A stretch of DNA of 64,000 nucleotides from Kitasatospora kifunensis (GCF_014203855.1 NZ_JACHJV010000001.1:6882001-6946000); one strand, 5' to 3'; shown: positions 25,746 through 37,080, counted from the first letter of the stretch. Numbers and translations are program-made. Notes: generated from the sequence alone by a model not told the origin.

Positions 25746-26722
25746 GACTGCCTCCCTGACATGCTGACGAGGGTGGGGGCCCCACCCGAGACGAGGAAGA
25801 CCACAGGGCCCGCGATGCGGCCCTGCCGAGCGGCATCGATCAGTGCCGCCATGGACTTGGCCCCGAAGACGGGATCGAGGAAGATCCCCTCGGTGCGCGC
25901 AACCAGGCGTGCGGCGTCGTCCCCGGCACCCGACGGCAGCCCGTAACCGGGGCCGCCGTAGCCGTCGACGATCACCACATCGCCGCTGTCCGCAGCGGTG
26001 GGAGGGATCGCGAGGACCTCTGTCACCTGGGTGGTGAGTGCGGCGACCCGCTCCGCGCACTCGGCCGCCGGTCGGCTGACGGTCACTCCGGTCACTCGGT
26101 AGGGCGTACCCAGCAACCGGGCCCCGGCTAGTAGTCCGGCCTGGGTGCCGCAGGACCCCGTCGCCAGCCACACCATCTCGGGCGACAGATCGGCGGCGAG
26201 CAACTGCGCGGCCAGCTCCAGGCTGGCCCGCACATAGCCGCAGGCACCGAGAGCGGTCGCACCACCGCGCGGCAACCGGTATGGCCGCCGCCCCGCCGTC
26301 GCCAGCTGGTCCGCCAGCTCGTCGATGGTCGTGTCGACGGAGACCCGTTGTGCGCTCCCGGTGAACCGGATGTCGGCGCCGATCAGTTCGGCCAGTGCGT
26401 GGTTCCCGGTCGGCTCGCACGGTGATCCGTAGTAGACGAGGTACGGGTCCAACCCGCACCGGCGGGCCGCCAGCGCGGCCAGCATCGCCCAGTTCGACTG
26501 TGTTCCCGCTCCGGTCACCAGGCAGTCCGACCCGCGAGCGAGGGCATCGGCGACCAGATACTCCAGCGCCCGTACCTTGTTCCCTCCCAGCCCCGTTCCG
26601 GTGAGGTCGTCGCGTTTGAACCAGATCTCCGCACCCAGTTTCCTCGACAGCCGCGGCGCAGGCTGAAGCGGGGTCGGAGCGGCGGTCAGCCCGATCCGTG
26701 GCAGCTCGGTCAGTCGGCTCAT
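25742..26722 (-). CDS. PLP-dependent D-cysteine desulfhydrase / ACC deaminase-like enzyme
   Basis: The 326-residue protein has the fold type II PLP pattern: FKRDDLTGTGLGGNKVRALE with the Schiff-base Lys in GGNKVR, VTGAGTQSNWAMLAA, and the phosphate-binding loop WLATGSCGTQAGLLAG. It belongs to the D-cysteine desulfhydrase/ACC deaminase family. It is coupled to both neighbours by ATGA overlaps. The Xanthobacter coenzyme M operon contains a homologous PLP enzyme beside two fumarase-superfamily proteins and a ComA homologue, exactly as here. A role in C-S bond formation or cleavage (thiolation with cysteine sulfur) is therefore likely. Confidence 0.85.
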   Translation of the reverse strand: MSRLTELPRIGLTAAPTPLQPAPRLSRKLGAEIWFKRDDLTGTGLGGNKVRALEYLVADALARGSDCLVTGAGTQSNWAMLAALAARRCGLDPYLVYYGSPCEPTGNHALAELIGADIRFTGSAQRVSVDTTIDELADQLATAGRRPYRLPRGGATALGACGYVRASLELAAQLLAADLSPEMVWLATGSCGTQAGLLAGARLLGTPYRVTGVTVSRPAAECAERVAALTTQVTEVLAIPPTAADSGDVVIVDGYGGPGYGLPSGAGDDAARLVARTEGIFLDPVFGAKSMAALIDAARQGRIAGPVVFLVSGGAPTLVSMSGRQS

Positions 26723-28095
26723 CGGGGACTCCTCTCCGGCCCGGGCACGCTGTCCAGGGCGGACAGCACCCGGTCGACGAACACGCCCGAGGCGCGCAGT
26801 GCGGCGGTCGGCTCCAGGCACCGGTCGATCTCCTCGACCGACAGTCGTCCGGTCACCCGCCGGTCGGCGAGTAGCGCCGCGCGCAGGCCGGACCCCCGCT
26901 GACGTCCGGCTGCCGCCGTCTCGTACAGCACCTCGTGAGCCGTGTGCTTGCCGATGCGCTCGGACAGCGCCTGCATCGCGGACTCGGAGCCGAGGTAGCC
27001 GTCGCACGCCTCGACATTGGCCCGCATCCGCTGCGCGTCGACCTCCAAGCCCTCGAGCAACCGACAGGCGAGGGCGAGGGATACCCCCGTCAGCAGGCAA
27101 GCCTCGGGCACGACCAGCCATTCGGTCTTCCACGCCCGCCCGTCGCGCTCGTGCTCGTGGACCATGCCCTCCTGGGCGAGCGCGGCGTTCGACCGTACGA
27201 CCTTGGCCAGCGTGACCAGGTGCTCGGACAATTCGGGATTGCGCTTGTGCGGCATGGTGATACTGCCGACCTGGCCAGGCTCGGAGGGCTCGCGCAACTC
27301 CCCGATCTCCGGTCGCTGCAGCGTGTAGACTTCCTGTCCGATCTTGGCCAGGGTCGATGTCGCCATGGCCAGCACGCCGAGGAACTCCGCCACACGGTCC
27401 CGCGCCGTGATCCAGGCGATGTCCGGGACACCCAGCCCGAGCCGCTCGGCGAGCGCCACCAGAAGCGACTCGGACCGCTCGCCCCAGAACTCCATCGTGC
27501 CGAGTGCTCCGCCGAGCTGGACCACCTCGACCCGGCGTCGCGACTGCGCGAGTCGCATCCGATGGCGTGCCAACTCCGAGGCCCAGACGGCGGCTTTGAA
27601 CCCGAAGGTGATCGGCAGGCCCGGTTGACCGTGCGTACGGCCGCACATGACGGTGTTCCGGTGGGTGCGGGCGAGCGTGGCCGTGGCGACGACGAGCCGC
27701 TCCAGGTCCCTGTCCACGATCGCGGCGACCTTCTGCATCATCAGGGAGGTCCAGGTGTCGGAGAGATCCTGAACCGTGGCGCCGTAGTACACCCATTCCC
27801 TTCCGGACTCCGGCAGAACGTCCCGCAGGCAGCGGATCAGACCGAGTGTCGAATGGCCGGTCGACCGCGTCGCGGCCGCCACCTCCCGCAGATCCAGCAA
27901 CTCGACCCTGCTGTGCTCGGCGATCACCTTCGCCGCGTCGGCGGGGACGAGTCCGACCTCCGACTGCGCCAGCGCCAGGGCGGCGAGAATGTCCAGCCAC
28001 GCCTGGATCCGGCCCTCGTCGTCGAACAGGCGGTGGATCTCGGGTGTGCTCCACAGGTGCCCGTAGATCACCGAGTCCGACAGATGCGCGCCCAT
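26719..28095 (-). CDS. adenylosuccinate-lyase-like member of the aspartase/fumarase superfamily
   Basis: The 458-residue protein has the signature GSITMPHKRNPELSEHLV, plus ATRSTGHSTLGLIRCL and CGRTHGQPGLPITFGFKAAV with the catalytic His. The start is ATG 28095 with GGAGG seven bases away; an ATG at 28101 overlapping the upstream stop is the alternative. It is one of two superfamily lyases in the operon, which already argues against a housekeeping purB. In bacterial coenzyme M synthesis a homologue eliminates phosphate from phosphosulfolactate to give sulfoacrylate. This gene lies two genes from the phosphosulfolactate synthase and is the best candidate for that step. Confidence 0.85.
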   Translation of the reverse strand: MGAHLSDSVIYGHLWSTPEIHRLFDDEGRIQAWLDILAALALAQSEVGLVPADAAKVIAEHSRVELLDLREVAAATRSTGHSTLGLIRCLRDVLPESGREWVYYGATVQDLSDTWTSLMMQKVAAIVDRDLERLVVATATLARTHRNTVMCGRTHGQPGLPITFGFKAAVWASELARHRMRLAQSRRRVEVVQLGGALGTMEFWGERSESLLVALAERLGLGVPDIAWITARDRVAEFLGVLAMATSTLAKIGQEVYTLQRPEIGELREPSEPGQVGSITMPHKRNPELSEHLVTLAKVVRSNAALAQEGMVHEHERDGRAWKTEWLVVPEACLLTGVSLALACRLLEGLEVDAQRMRANVEACDGYLGSESAMQALSERIGKHTAHEVLYETAAAGRQRGSGLRAALLADRRVTGRLSVEEIDRCLEPTAALRASGVFVDRVLSALDSVPGPERSPR

Positions 28096-28097
28096 CG

Positions 28098-29009
28098 TCA
28101 TTCCTCCAGCCGGTTCGGCGTCTGGCCGGCCTCGGCCAGGCCGGTGAGCCACCGCAGGGCGCCACGTACCTCGTCGAGGTTGGCCCCCCACGGAACGACA
28201 GCAGTGCCCTCGGTGTACTCGACGCCACGCTCCAGCAGACAGCACTTGGTGAGTGTCAACTCACCTGCCGCTGAGGTGCGCTGCCGGGGGCAGATGTCGA
28301 CGCGAGGCGGCTCGTCCCCGTAGAAGTGGCGGTGGAACTGGAGGGATCGCTCGCAGCCGATCAGCAGCCAGTCCTGCCGCTCGCTCGGCCGAGTGTCGAG
28401 GAATTCCACGGGTTTGGGGAGGTCCGCGCTGCTGCCCCGGCAGGGCAGCAGGTAGACCGAGGCGACGTTCGCGGTGGCCTGCCAGGTGATGTCCACAGCG
28501 TCCAGCTGAAGGTCGAGGGGCGGGAGGTCCTCGTCGAAGGCGACCGCCTGCTGCGCCATGGCCAGCAGCTTCGGCGGAGCCGGCGGCACCACCTCGGTGA
28601 CCCTGATCCGGACGGGGAACGGCTCCCAGATGAAATTGACATGTTCGAACCTGCCTCGGACCACGTAGGCTCTGATGCCTTCCTTGGCGTGTGCCAGCGC
28701 CACCTGGGCCAAGGCCGTCGCATTGCCGACGTCGGTGTCGGAGGAGTCGATCCACAGCAGCTCGTCGGGGCCGGCCAGCACCCGGGATTCGACCGCGCTG
28801 ACGAAGAGCTCGTCGTCCGACTCCTTGCGCACCTGGACCAACGCGGCGGCGTCTGCGTTGCGCAGCACCAGGTACTCCGTACGTCGGTAGACCTCGCGGC
28901 CGAGCAGGAACGATGTGATCGCCGGGACGGTCAGCGCGATGTCGACCTCCTGGACGGAGAGGCCGCGGTACGGTCGGCTCATCGTGTTCGGAGGGGGTGG
29001 TGCGATCAT
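28098..29009 (-). CDS. uncharacterised protein between ComA-like and PurB-like genes
   Basis: The 303-residue protein starts at ATG 29009 with GGAAGAGG upstream and a 4-bp overlap with the ComA-like gene. Landmarks are SRPYRGLSVQEVDIALTV, FLLGREVYRRTEYLVLRN, WIDSSDTDVGNATALAQVAL, LLIGCERSLQFHRHFYGDEP and a Cys-rich LTKCCLLERGVEYTEG. No transmembrane segment or signal is present. I recall no experimentally studied family. Its place inside the sulfonate gene block, tightly coupled on both sides, makes it a candidate for a step without an obvious enzyme here, such as a decarboxylation. That is inference from position only. Confidence 0.75.
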   Translation of the reverse strand: MIAPPPPNTMSRPYRGLSVQEVDIALTVPAITSFLLGREVYRRTEYLVLRNADAAALVQVRKESDDELFVSAVESRVLAGPDELLWIDSSDTDVGNATALAQVALAHAKEGIRAYVVRGRFEHVNFIWEPFPVRIRVTEVVPPAPPKLLAMAQQAVAFDEDLPPLDLQLDAVDITWQATANVASVYLLPCRGSSADLPKPVEFLDTRPSERQDWLLIGCERSLQFHRHFYGDEPPRVDICPRQRTSAAGELTLTKCCLLERGVEYTEGTAVVPWGANLDEVRGALRWLTGLAEAGQTPNRLEE

Positions 29010-29899
29010 GCGGTGGCCTCTTCCAGGCCGACCGCGACGGACAGCAGCCCTGCCGTGTCGGCGCGCAGTCCGAGCCGCGAGGTCTCAAGCGGGATGACCT
29101 CGTCGAGAGCGACATTGCCGAGATTCACGCCGGTGCCGAACCGCTCGATGAGCCAGACCTGTTGGGCCCTCTTCGGCGCCTCGAAGATGACCTTCTCCAG
29201 CGGCAGCCTGTTCGTGATCGCGTCGACCAGGCCCGGCCGGACGGCGCCGTCCGAGTCGTAGAGACCGACGGTCCCGCTCTCCCGGCCCTCGGTGATCACG
29301 AGCTGCGCGCCGGATTCGAGATCGGATTCGAGTTCGTCCGCCCACTCGGCGGCCACGACCGGCACGTCTTTGGACTTGGCGCCGGTCTCCGCCAGGACGG
29401 TGAAGTCCTGCGCGAGCTCGCTGATCACCGCTGCCTTCCGGTGCCGCGTCATCAGTTGCAGGCCGTTGGACACTTCCAGCGTGTCCACACCGATCCTGGC
29501 GGCCCACCGGCACAGCTCGGGCAACCGCTGCTGCGCGGCACTCACCTCCAGTAGAGTTCCGCCGAGACAGACCTTGACCCCCATGGCAGCGCACACGGCG
29601 ATGCGTTCCCTGGTTGAAGGATCGACGTAGGCCGTCCCCCAGCCGATCTTCAGGAAGTCGACCAGGTCGGCCCGCTGGAGCAGCAGCGCCTCCAACACGG
29701 GAGTCGGCATTCCCTTGTCCAGTACATGGGTCACGCCCGTCCTGCGAGGCTTCTTCGCCCGCTCGGGCAACGCGAGGAAATCCGGTATGTCGCAGGTGTT
29801 CGCCAAGTCGGTCGGGCGTGGAATGCGATCCTTCGAGTCGTCCGAGATATTGTGTTGCATACGAATGGACTGTCCCTTCTTGCGTGAAGCGCCGAGCAC
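29006..29899 (-). CDS. comA: phosphosulfolactate synthase (ComA family)
   Basis: The protein has up to 297 residues (GTG at 29899; an ATG at 29860 is an alternative start). Family landmarks: GVTHVLDKGMPTPVLEALL, VDFLKIGWGTAYVDP, GVKVCLGGTLLEVSAAQ and a late ITEGRESGTVGLYDSDG. ComA is a TIM-barrel enzyme that adds sulfite to phosphoenolpyruvate to make (2R)-phospho-3-sulfolactate, the first step of coenzyme M synthesis in some methanogens and in Xanthobacter. With two fumarase-superfamily lyases and a PLP desulfhydrase-like gene just downstream, the bacterial coenzyme M gene set is complete or nearly so. It is 10 bp downstream of the adenylation gene. Confidence 0.88.
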   Translation of the reverse strand: MLGASRKKGQSIRMQHNISDDSKDRIPRPTDLANTCDIPDFLALPERAKKPRRTGVTHVLDKGMPTPVLEALLLQRADLVDFLKIGWGTAYVDPSTRERIAVCAAMGVKVCLGGTLLEVSAAQQRLPELCRWAARIGVDTLEVSNGLQLMTRHRKAAVISELAQDFTVLAETGAKSKDVPVVAAEWADELESDLESGAQLVITEGRESGTVGLYDSDGAVRPGLVDAITNRLPLEKVIFEAPKRAQQVWLIERFGTGVNLGNVALDEVIPLETSRLGLRADTAGLLSVAVGLEEATA

Positions 29900-29909
29900 C
29901 GTACAGGCC

Positions 29910-31634
29910 CTAGTTCCCTCGCAGTTCCGGCCGAGGGTTGTCCGGCCGTTCCGAGAGGATGTCGCGGAGAAGAGGTCGATCGATTTTCCCGTTCGGTCCC
30001 ACCGGAAGGGACGTCATGAGGTGGACCCTGCTCGGAAGCATGTAGTCGGGTAGATGGGCCGCCAGCTGCCTGATCACGTCCGGGGAGCGCATGGGCTCCG
30101 GCGTCCGCAGGGCGAGAGCCAGGAAAGGATCACGCGGGTCGCCGGCTGCGACGGCGACAGCCTCCTCGACCCCCGGGAGCTGCCGGGCGGCCTGCTCGAC
30201 CTCGCCGAGCTCGATCCGGAATCCACGCACCTTGACCTGTGAGTCGACTCGGCCGAGAAACTCCACCCAGCCCGACAAGGTCCACTTCGCCCGGTCGCCC
30301 GTACGGTACATCTGGGCGTCAGGGACCCAGGGATCCCGCTGGAATCGCGCTGCCGTGAGTTCCGCGTCATTGGCGTAACCAGCAGCGACGCAGTCGCCGG
30401 CGATGTACAGCTCGCCCGCTTCGTCGATCTCGCACGGCGAGAGATTGTCGCGCAGCACGTAGTAGCGGCTGTTCTGCATGGGATGTCCGTAGGGGATGCT
30501 GGCCCAGCTCGGATCGACCCGGTCGACGACGAAGTCGTTCGACCAGACGCAGGCCTCGGTGGCTCCCCCCAGGGCGATCAGCACAGCCTGGGGGAACTCG
30601 CGTTGAAGGGCAGCGTGCGTGTCGAGGGGTATCCAGTCGCCGCTGAGGAAAACCCGGCGAAGAGCCGTGCGGCCGCGCTGCGCCGAGAGGCTTGCGAAAC
30701 TCAGGACGAGGGTGAAGGCGGCCGGGGCGGAATTCCACAGTGTCACACCGTGTCGCAGCACTGCCTCGGCGACCACATCCGGCTGAGCCAGCTGCCGCGC
30801 GGGCAGGAGCAGCATGCTGGCGCCGGCCGACGGGATCCCGAACAGATCGTAGACGGAGAGGTCGAAGCTGAACGCGGCGACCGGCAGCAGGACATCGTCG
30901 GGGCCCACGGCATTGCGCCGGTTGAACCAGTCGATCAGATTGACCACGCTGCCGTGCCGGACGGCCACCCCCTTCGGAGTCCCGGTCGATCCTGACGTGA
31001 AGATGACGTATGCCGTATCGCCTGACTGGACCGGAGCGGAAGGCACCGTGGGAACGCCGGCCGGGACCGTGCGGACGACGTCGTGCCGATGCAGGCTCAG
31101 ACCGTACTGCCGGGCCGCGACCGCTTCGCGGGTCTCGCGGGTCGGCTGCGGTTCCTCGACGGGTTCGCCCACCACCAGCACCGAGGTCATGGCGGGCGCT
31201 TGGCGGCCGACCTCGATTGCTGTGTGTTCAAGGCCGGCCGACACCACCATCGACCGTACGGAGAGGGAGTCGAGGACCTCCACCATCCGGCGCGCCGGCC
31301 AACGAGCGTCCAGCGGTACGTAGTACGCACCGGCGCGGATGATGGCATGGATCGCGACGACTGCCTCCGGCCGGTGATCCAGCAAAACGGCGACTGGTGT
31401 CCCATGCCCGACTCCGACGACGGCGAGCCCCTGGGCCAGTCGTGAACTCTCCGACGCGAGCTGCCCATGCGTGAGCATGATCCCGTCGGCGGTGCGGACC
31501 GCGGGGAGGTCCGCGTGGTCGGCCGCGGCGGCGTCCAGTAGGTCCACCAGCGTACTGTCGCGTGCGTAGTCGCGAGCCGTGGAGTTCCAGCTCTCGACCA
31601 GCCGGGGATGGCTACGCAGGTCCGGCGGAGTCAT
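29910..31634 (-). CDS. free-standing adenylation domain, predicted cysteine-activating
   Basis: The 574-residue protein is a single A domain with core motifs FTSGSTGTPKGVAV (A3), MYRTGDRAKW (A7), VKVRGFRIELGEVE (A8) and NGKIDRP (A10). There is no carrier or condensation domain. The Stachelhaus pocket residues read D258 L259 Y262 N301 F329 S331 L355 V363 W364 K. The published cysteine code is DLYNLSLIWK, so only two conservative positions differ. It should therefore load cysteine onto a carrier protein in trans; two free-standing carriers lie at 42394 and 47224. AGGAGG precedes the ATG, and it lies between the ABC transporters and the ComA-like gene. Confidence 0.9.
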   Translation of the reverse strand: MTPPDLRSHPRLVESWNSTARDYARDSTLVDLLDAAAADHADLPAVRTADGIMLTHGQLASESSRLAQGLAVVGVGHGTPVAVLLDHRPEAVVAIHAIIRAGAYYVPLDARWPARRMVEVLDSLSVRSMVVSAGLEHTAIEVGRQAPAMTSVLVVGEPVEEPQPTRETREAVAARQYGLSLHRHDVVRTVPAGVPTVPSAPVQSGDTAYVIFTSGSTGTPKGVAVRHGSVVNLIDWFNRRNAVGPDDVLLPVAAFSFDLSVYDLFGIPSAGASMLLLPARQLAQPDVVAEAVLRHGVTLWNSAPAAFTLVLSFASLSAQRGRTALRRVFLSGDWIPLDTHAALQREFPQAVLIALGGATEACVWSNDFVVDRVDPSWASIPYGHPMQNSRYYVLRDNLSPCEIDEAGELYIAGDCVAAGYANDAELTAARFQRDPWVPDAQMYRTGDRAKWTLSGWVEFLGRVDSQVKVRGFRIELGEVEQAARQLPGVEEAVAVAAGDPRDPFLALALRTPEPMRSPDVIRQLAAHLPDYMLPSRVHLMTSLPVGPNGKIDRPLLRDILSERPDNPRPELRGN

Positions 31635-31642
31635 TTCGCCTC

Positions 31643-33516
31643 CTATGACGGATCGGTCGATGGTCGGTGTCCGGGGTCGTGGGGACCGGCCTGAGGCGTG
31701 ACGCTCACGGCGTCACGCCGCCGAGCCGGTGCCTGGGAAGGACTCGGCTTGTAGCCGTCGGCCTGAAGTGTGTACAACTCCGCATAGTTGCCGCCCAGGG
31801 TCATGAGTTCCTCGTGGGAGCCGCGTTCCACGATGCGTCCATCGGACAGAACGACGATGTGGTCGGCTGTTCGGACAGTGGAGAACCGGTGCGAGATCAT
31901 CACGGTGACCGTTCCCGATGCCCGCGCATGGCGTTTGGCGAATTCCAACTGCCGCTGATAGACGGTGTATTCGCTGCGCGCGTCGAGTGAGGCCGTCGGC
32001 TCGTCCAGGGCGAAGAGCAGCGGTGTCGGACGCATGAACGCGCGGCTGAGTGCGACTCTCTGCCATTGGCCGCCCGACAGCTCCAGGCCGTCGAAAAGGC
32101 CGCCGAGTTGGGTCTCCAGGCCCGAGGGCAGCTGCTCGACGATGAGCTCGGCATCGCCGTGTGCCACTGCTCGCCCGATCCGCGCCAGGTCGTCCAGGGC
32201 ACTCAGGTCCCCGACCCCGACGGATTCCCGCAGGAGGAACGCGAAGCGTGCGTAGTCCTGGAAACTGGCCGTGGTCCGGGAACGCCACTGCTCGGCGGGC
32301 AGGTCCGCCAGCGGGACACCGTCGACGGCGATGGTGCCGCCGGTCGGCTCGTAGAGCTTGCACAGCAGCTTGACCAGCGTGCTCTTCCCAGCGCCGTGCT
32401 CACCGACGATGGCCAGCGTCGACCCGGCCGGTACATGCAGGTCGATGTCCCGCAACACCGGGAGTTCAGTGCCGGGATAGCTGAAGGAGACCCCGCGAAG
32501 TGTGATGCCGGCATCCAGGCGGTCCGGCACTGCGGCCCGCCCACTGGATGCCGTCCCCGCCGCCCTGGCGTTCAGCCAGAGGTAGGCGTCCAGGAAGTGC
32601 AGTCCCTCGCCGGTCCGCTGCAGCGTCGCGATGGTTCCTTCGGCCTGGGCACGAAGGTTCATGGTGAGTGTGATGACCAGGAGGACGTCGCCCGGCTCGG
32701 CGCGGCCGCTGGAGACCGAATCCATGATGAAGAGCAGTGCCACGGCGTAGCCGAGCACGAAGAGGGTCCAACCGGCGAGCGCGAGGCCGGCTGCCGCCCA
32801 ACGGGCGTGCTCCTGCTGCCTGATCAGACTCGTCCGGGTCAGCCTCGCCCGCTCCTGCAAGGCTTCTCCCGCACCGGCGATGCGGATCTCCATCCCTGCC
32901 GCCGGCTCGGTGAGCAGGCTGTACAGATGATCGGCAAGGCGGGTGCCCTCGGCGGTCGCCAGCAGGCTGTGGCTGATCCGCTGCTGGCCGCGTCGCTGCA
33001 ACCACAGGACCGGGCCCAGCAACAGCGCCAGAGCTAGCATCGGGGGTGCGACCACCGCCAGCAGAGTCAGCACGATCGCCAGGCGCAGGAGGGTGGCGAC
33101 CACGTCCAGCAAGCCCCAGGCGTAGTGGGCGAGTAGGTCTCCGCCTCCCCGGAGGAGAGCCACCCGGTCGACGTATTCCGGGTTTTCGAGATGCTCCACC
33201 GTGTCCAGCCGCCCGACCATGCCGAGTATCCGGGTGTCCAGCTCCACGCTGACCGCCTCGGCCAGCAGATAGACCATGTTGGTGCGCGCCCACGAACCGA
33301 CCGCGGACGTCGTCCAGCACAGTGCCGCGACGACGGTGGCGCCGAGCGCGACCCGGAGGTCTCGGTGCAACGCACCCTCGATGAGCGCCCGCAGGGCCAG
33401 GCCGAAGAGTCCGGTGGTGAGGACGTCACCGGCCAGCAGAGCGAGGTACGTCACCAGCAGGCGGCGCTGTTCACCCCAGGCGACGCGGTAGAGCGACGTG
33501 ATCGCCGAGAGCCTGG

Positions 33517-33520
<4 letters not shown>
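31643..33520 (-). CDS. ABC exporter, fused permease-ATPase (first downstream copy)
   Basis: The 625-residue protein has about six hydrophobic segments in the first 310 residues, then an ATPase: Walker A VGEHGAGKSTLVKLL, signature LSGGQWQRVALSRAF, Walker B LLFALDEPTASLD and H-loop MISHRFSTVR. The signature LSGGQ and half-transporter layout fit an exporter that works as a heterodimer with the gene immediately upstream, with which it overlaps by 4 bp. The probable cargo is the peptide or conjugate made by the operon; export may also give self-protection. Confidence 0.92.
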
Positions 33521-35427
<1,907 letters not shown>

Positions 35428-35436
35428 TGCACTGCG

Positions 35437-36180
35437 TCACGACACCAGCTGTCGCAGGTCTTCGATGACCACGGGGTGGAGCAGCGCCGGGACGTCGGCC
35501 GACTCGTAACGGGTCTCAATGACCTCGGGCCCCTTGCCGAAGATGACCTCCGGGTCGCCGATCGGGGCCGTCGTGAGGATTCGCACCGGAAGGTCGCGGG
35601 CCGGCCGGGCCTCCGTGCTCGCCCAGAGGAGGTAATCGAGCCAGTTGACGTACTTGGCCATCAGGTCCTCGCGGAACACGTCCTGTGCGGCAGCCTCCAG
35701 TCCCGATCTCTCAAGGAACCGGTCGATCCACTGCGCGATCAGGGCCTGGACCGACGCCCGGGTGAATGGTTCGGCCGGTTCCTGGTCCTTGATGCTCAGG
35801 TTGGTGGCGATCCGCCGCAGAGCGGAGAGCGCATGGGTGTCCGTGACCTGGAAGGGGTCGATCGCGAGGATTCCGGAGACCCTGACGCCGCGCTGCGTCA
35901 GGCTGCGGGCCAGCGGGGACAGCAGCGCCACGGCGCTGCAGCTGGCGCAGAGCCGTACCGTGGGCACGCCCGAGCTGTGGATATGGTCCGCCAGCAGCGC
36001 GATCCGTTCCGGAATGTCTCTCGCCCGGCTGAGGAACGCCGCGAGCGGATCCAGCTTGAGGACCTGAGGGTATGCGTCGGCCGGGAACGCGGCGTCGAAC
36101 CTCTGCTCAGGTCCGACGCCGGAGAACTCCAGGAGCACGAGCCGGTTGGACGGCTCACCAGGCGGTGTACCGAACACCAT
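35437..36180 (-). CDS. thioesterase-like or unknown alpha/beta protein
   Basis: The 247-residue protein starts at ATG 36180 directly after the upstream stop, with GAGGAG. The N-terminal layout (NRLVLLEFSGVGPEQRF, KLDPLAAFLSRARDIPERIA, then VRLCASCSAVALLSPLARSL) recalls NRPS type II thioesterase-like folds, where a Gly-x-Ser-x-Gly elbow would follow a beta strand. Here the elbow reads CASCSAV, so the classical serine motif is not conserved. It could be an inactive or cysteine/serine-variant thioesterase, or something else. It lies between the ABC transporters and the DUF483-like gene. Confidence 0.5.
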   Translation of the reverse strand: MVFGTPPGEPSNRLVLLEFSGVGPEQRFDAAFPADAYPQVLKLDPLAAFLSRARDIPERIALLADHIHSSGVPTVRLCASCSAVALLSPLARSLTQRGVRVSGILAIDPFQVTDTHALSALRRIATNLSIKDQEPAEPFTRASVQALIAQWIDRFLERSGLEAAAQDVFREDLMAKYVNWLDYLLWASTEARPARDLPVRILTTAPIGDPEVIFGKGPEVIETRYESADVPALLHPVVIEDLRQLVS

Positions 36181-37050
36181 CTACTCCTCTACGCATGACG
36201 AGAACTCCAGCGGGGTGATGATCATGCCGCTCGTGCTGCGCAGGGCGCCGATCGGCAAATTTCCTGAGTTCTTCTTGAGCAAGGCTGAAAACGCGCCGTA
36301 GGTCGTGGAGACCACTTGGTCCGCTCGATAGGGCGAGCCCGACGAAACAGTCCATCCACGGATGATGTGAACACCTTCTCGGCCACTATGGAAGACTGTC
36401 CCTGTACTCATCCTGCGCGTCAAGTCCGCCCAGGAGGGCGATATCTCCGAGATCAGGCCGAGTGAGTCCTCCGCACGTTCGACCGAGGCGCGGCAGTTCC
36501 AGGTGCAGGGGAAATGATGGATCAGGCTGTGTCCGAAGTACTGGGCCAGATAATTGTTGACCCAGGGGAACGGGCCGGATGCCCTGGTCGCTGCGGTGAT
36601 GAGTTCGGCATAGTCGTTGTCGTACACGGATCGGGCCAGCTCGGCGTGCTTGCAGTAGAAATCGGTGCAGCACTCGGGTATGCGGAAGAGTTCCCCGAGG
36701 AGATACGGCTCCTCGCCCCGCGCGTCGCTGTCGTGGGCCAGCTCCACCGCGGATCTGCGACGGCCGAGGTAGATGAAACAGAGGCCGGCGCCGGCCGGCG
36801 CCCGCTTCCCCGTGTTGATCCAGGCACCTTTTCCCTCCGGTATGTCGCCCTCGTGTACGTCGAAGTCCGAGACGGCGACATGCAGGCCCCGTCGGGTGGC
36901 CAGCCGGCCGAGGAACGCCGCCTTCTCCCTCGTCACCATGAGTCGGCTCAGTTTGTAATCGGCCGCTGCCTCCACGACCTCGCGGCACTCGTAGTAGGTG
37001 AACCCTTTGAAGAGCATTTCGGCTACTTCTGACACGTCCATTCCGGCCAC
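36181..37050 (-). CDS. DUF483-like protein
   Basis: The 289-residue protein starts at GTG 37050 (GGGGGA six bases upstream) or ATG 37041. A conserved-looking LFRIPECCTDFYCKHAEL (PECC) and HFPCTWNCRASVERA resemble the Cys motifs of DUF483, a family of unknown function found mainly in archaea, sometimes beside radical SAM enzymes. The Cys pairs could bind metal. No membrane segments are visible. The gene is contiguous with the ones before and after, so it belongs to the operon; its reaction is unknown. Confidence 0.55.
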   Translation of the reverse strand: MAGMDVSEVAEMLFKGFTYYECREVVEAAADYKLSRLMVTREKAAFLGRLATRRGLHVAVSDFDVHEGDIPEGKGAWINTGKRAPAGAGLCFIYLGRRRSAVELAHDSDARGEEPYLLGELFRIPECCTDFYCKHAELARSVYDNDYAELITAATRASGPFPWVNNYLAQYFGHSLIHHFPCTWNCRASVERAEDSLGLISEISPSWADLTRRMSTGTVFHSGREGVHIIRGWTVSSGSPYRADQVVSTTYGAFSALLKKNSGNLPIGALRSTSGMIITPLEFSSCVEE

Positions 37051-37080
37051 GTTTCCCCCTTTCAGGCCGACCCCGCTCGG

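Noticed and set aside
26719..28095. Housekeeping adenylosuccinate lyase (purB)
   Set aside because: It is coupled to comA, a PLP desulfhydrase-like gene and a second superfamily lyase, without purine genes nearby; a pathway-specific lyase fits better.
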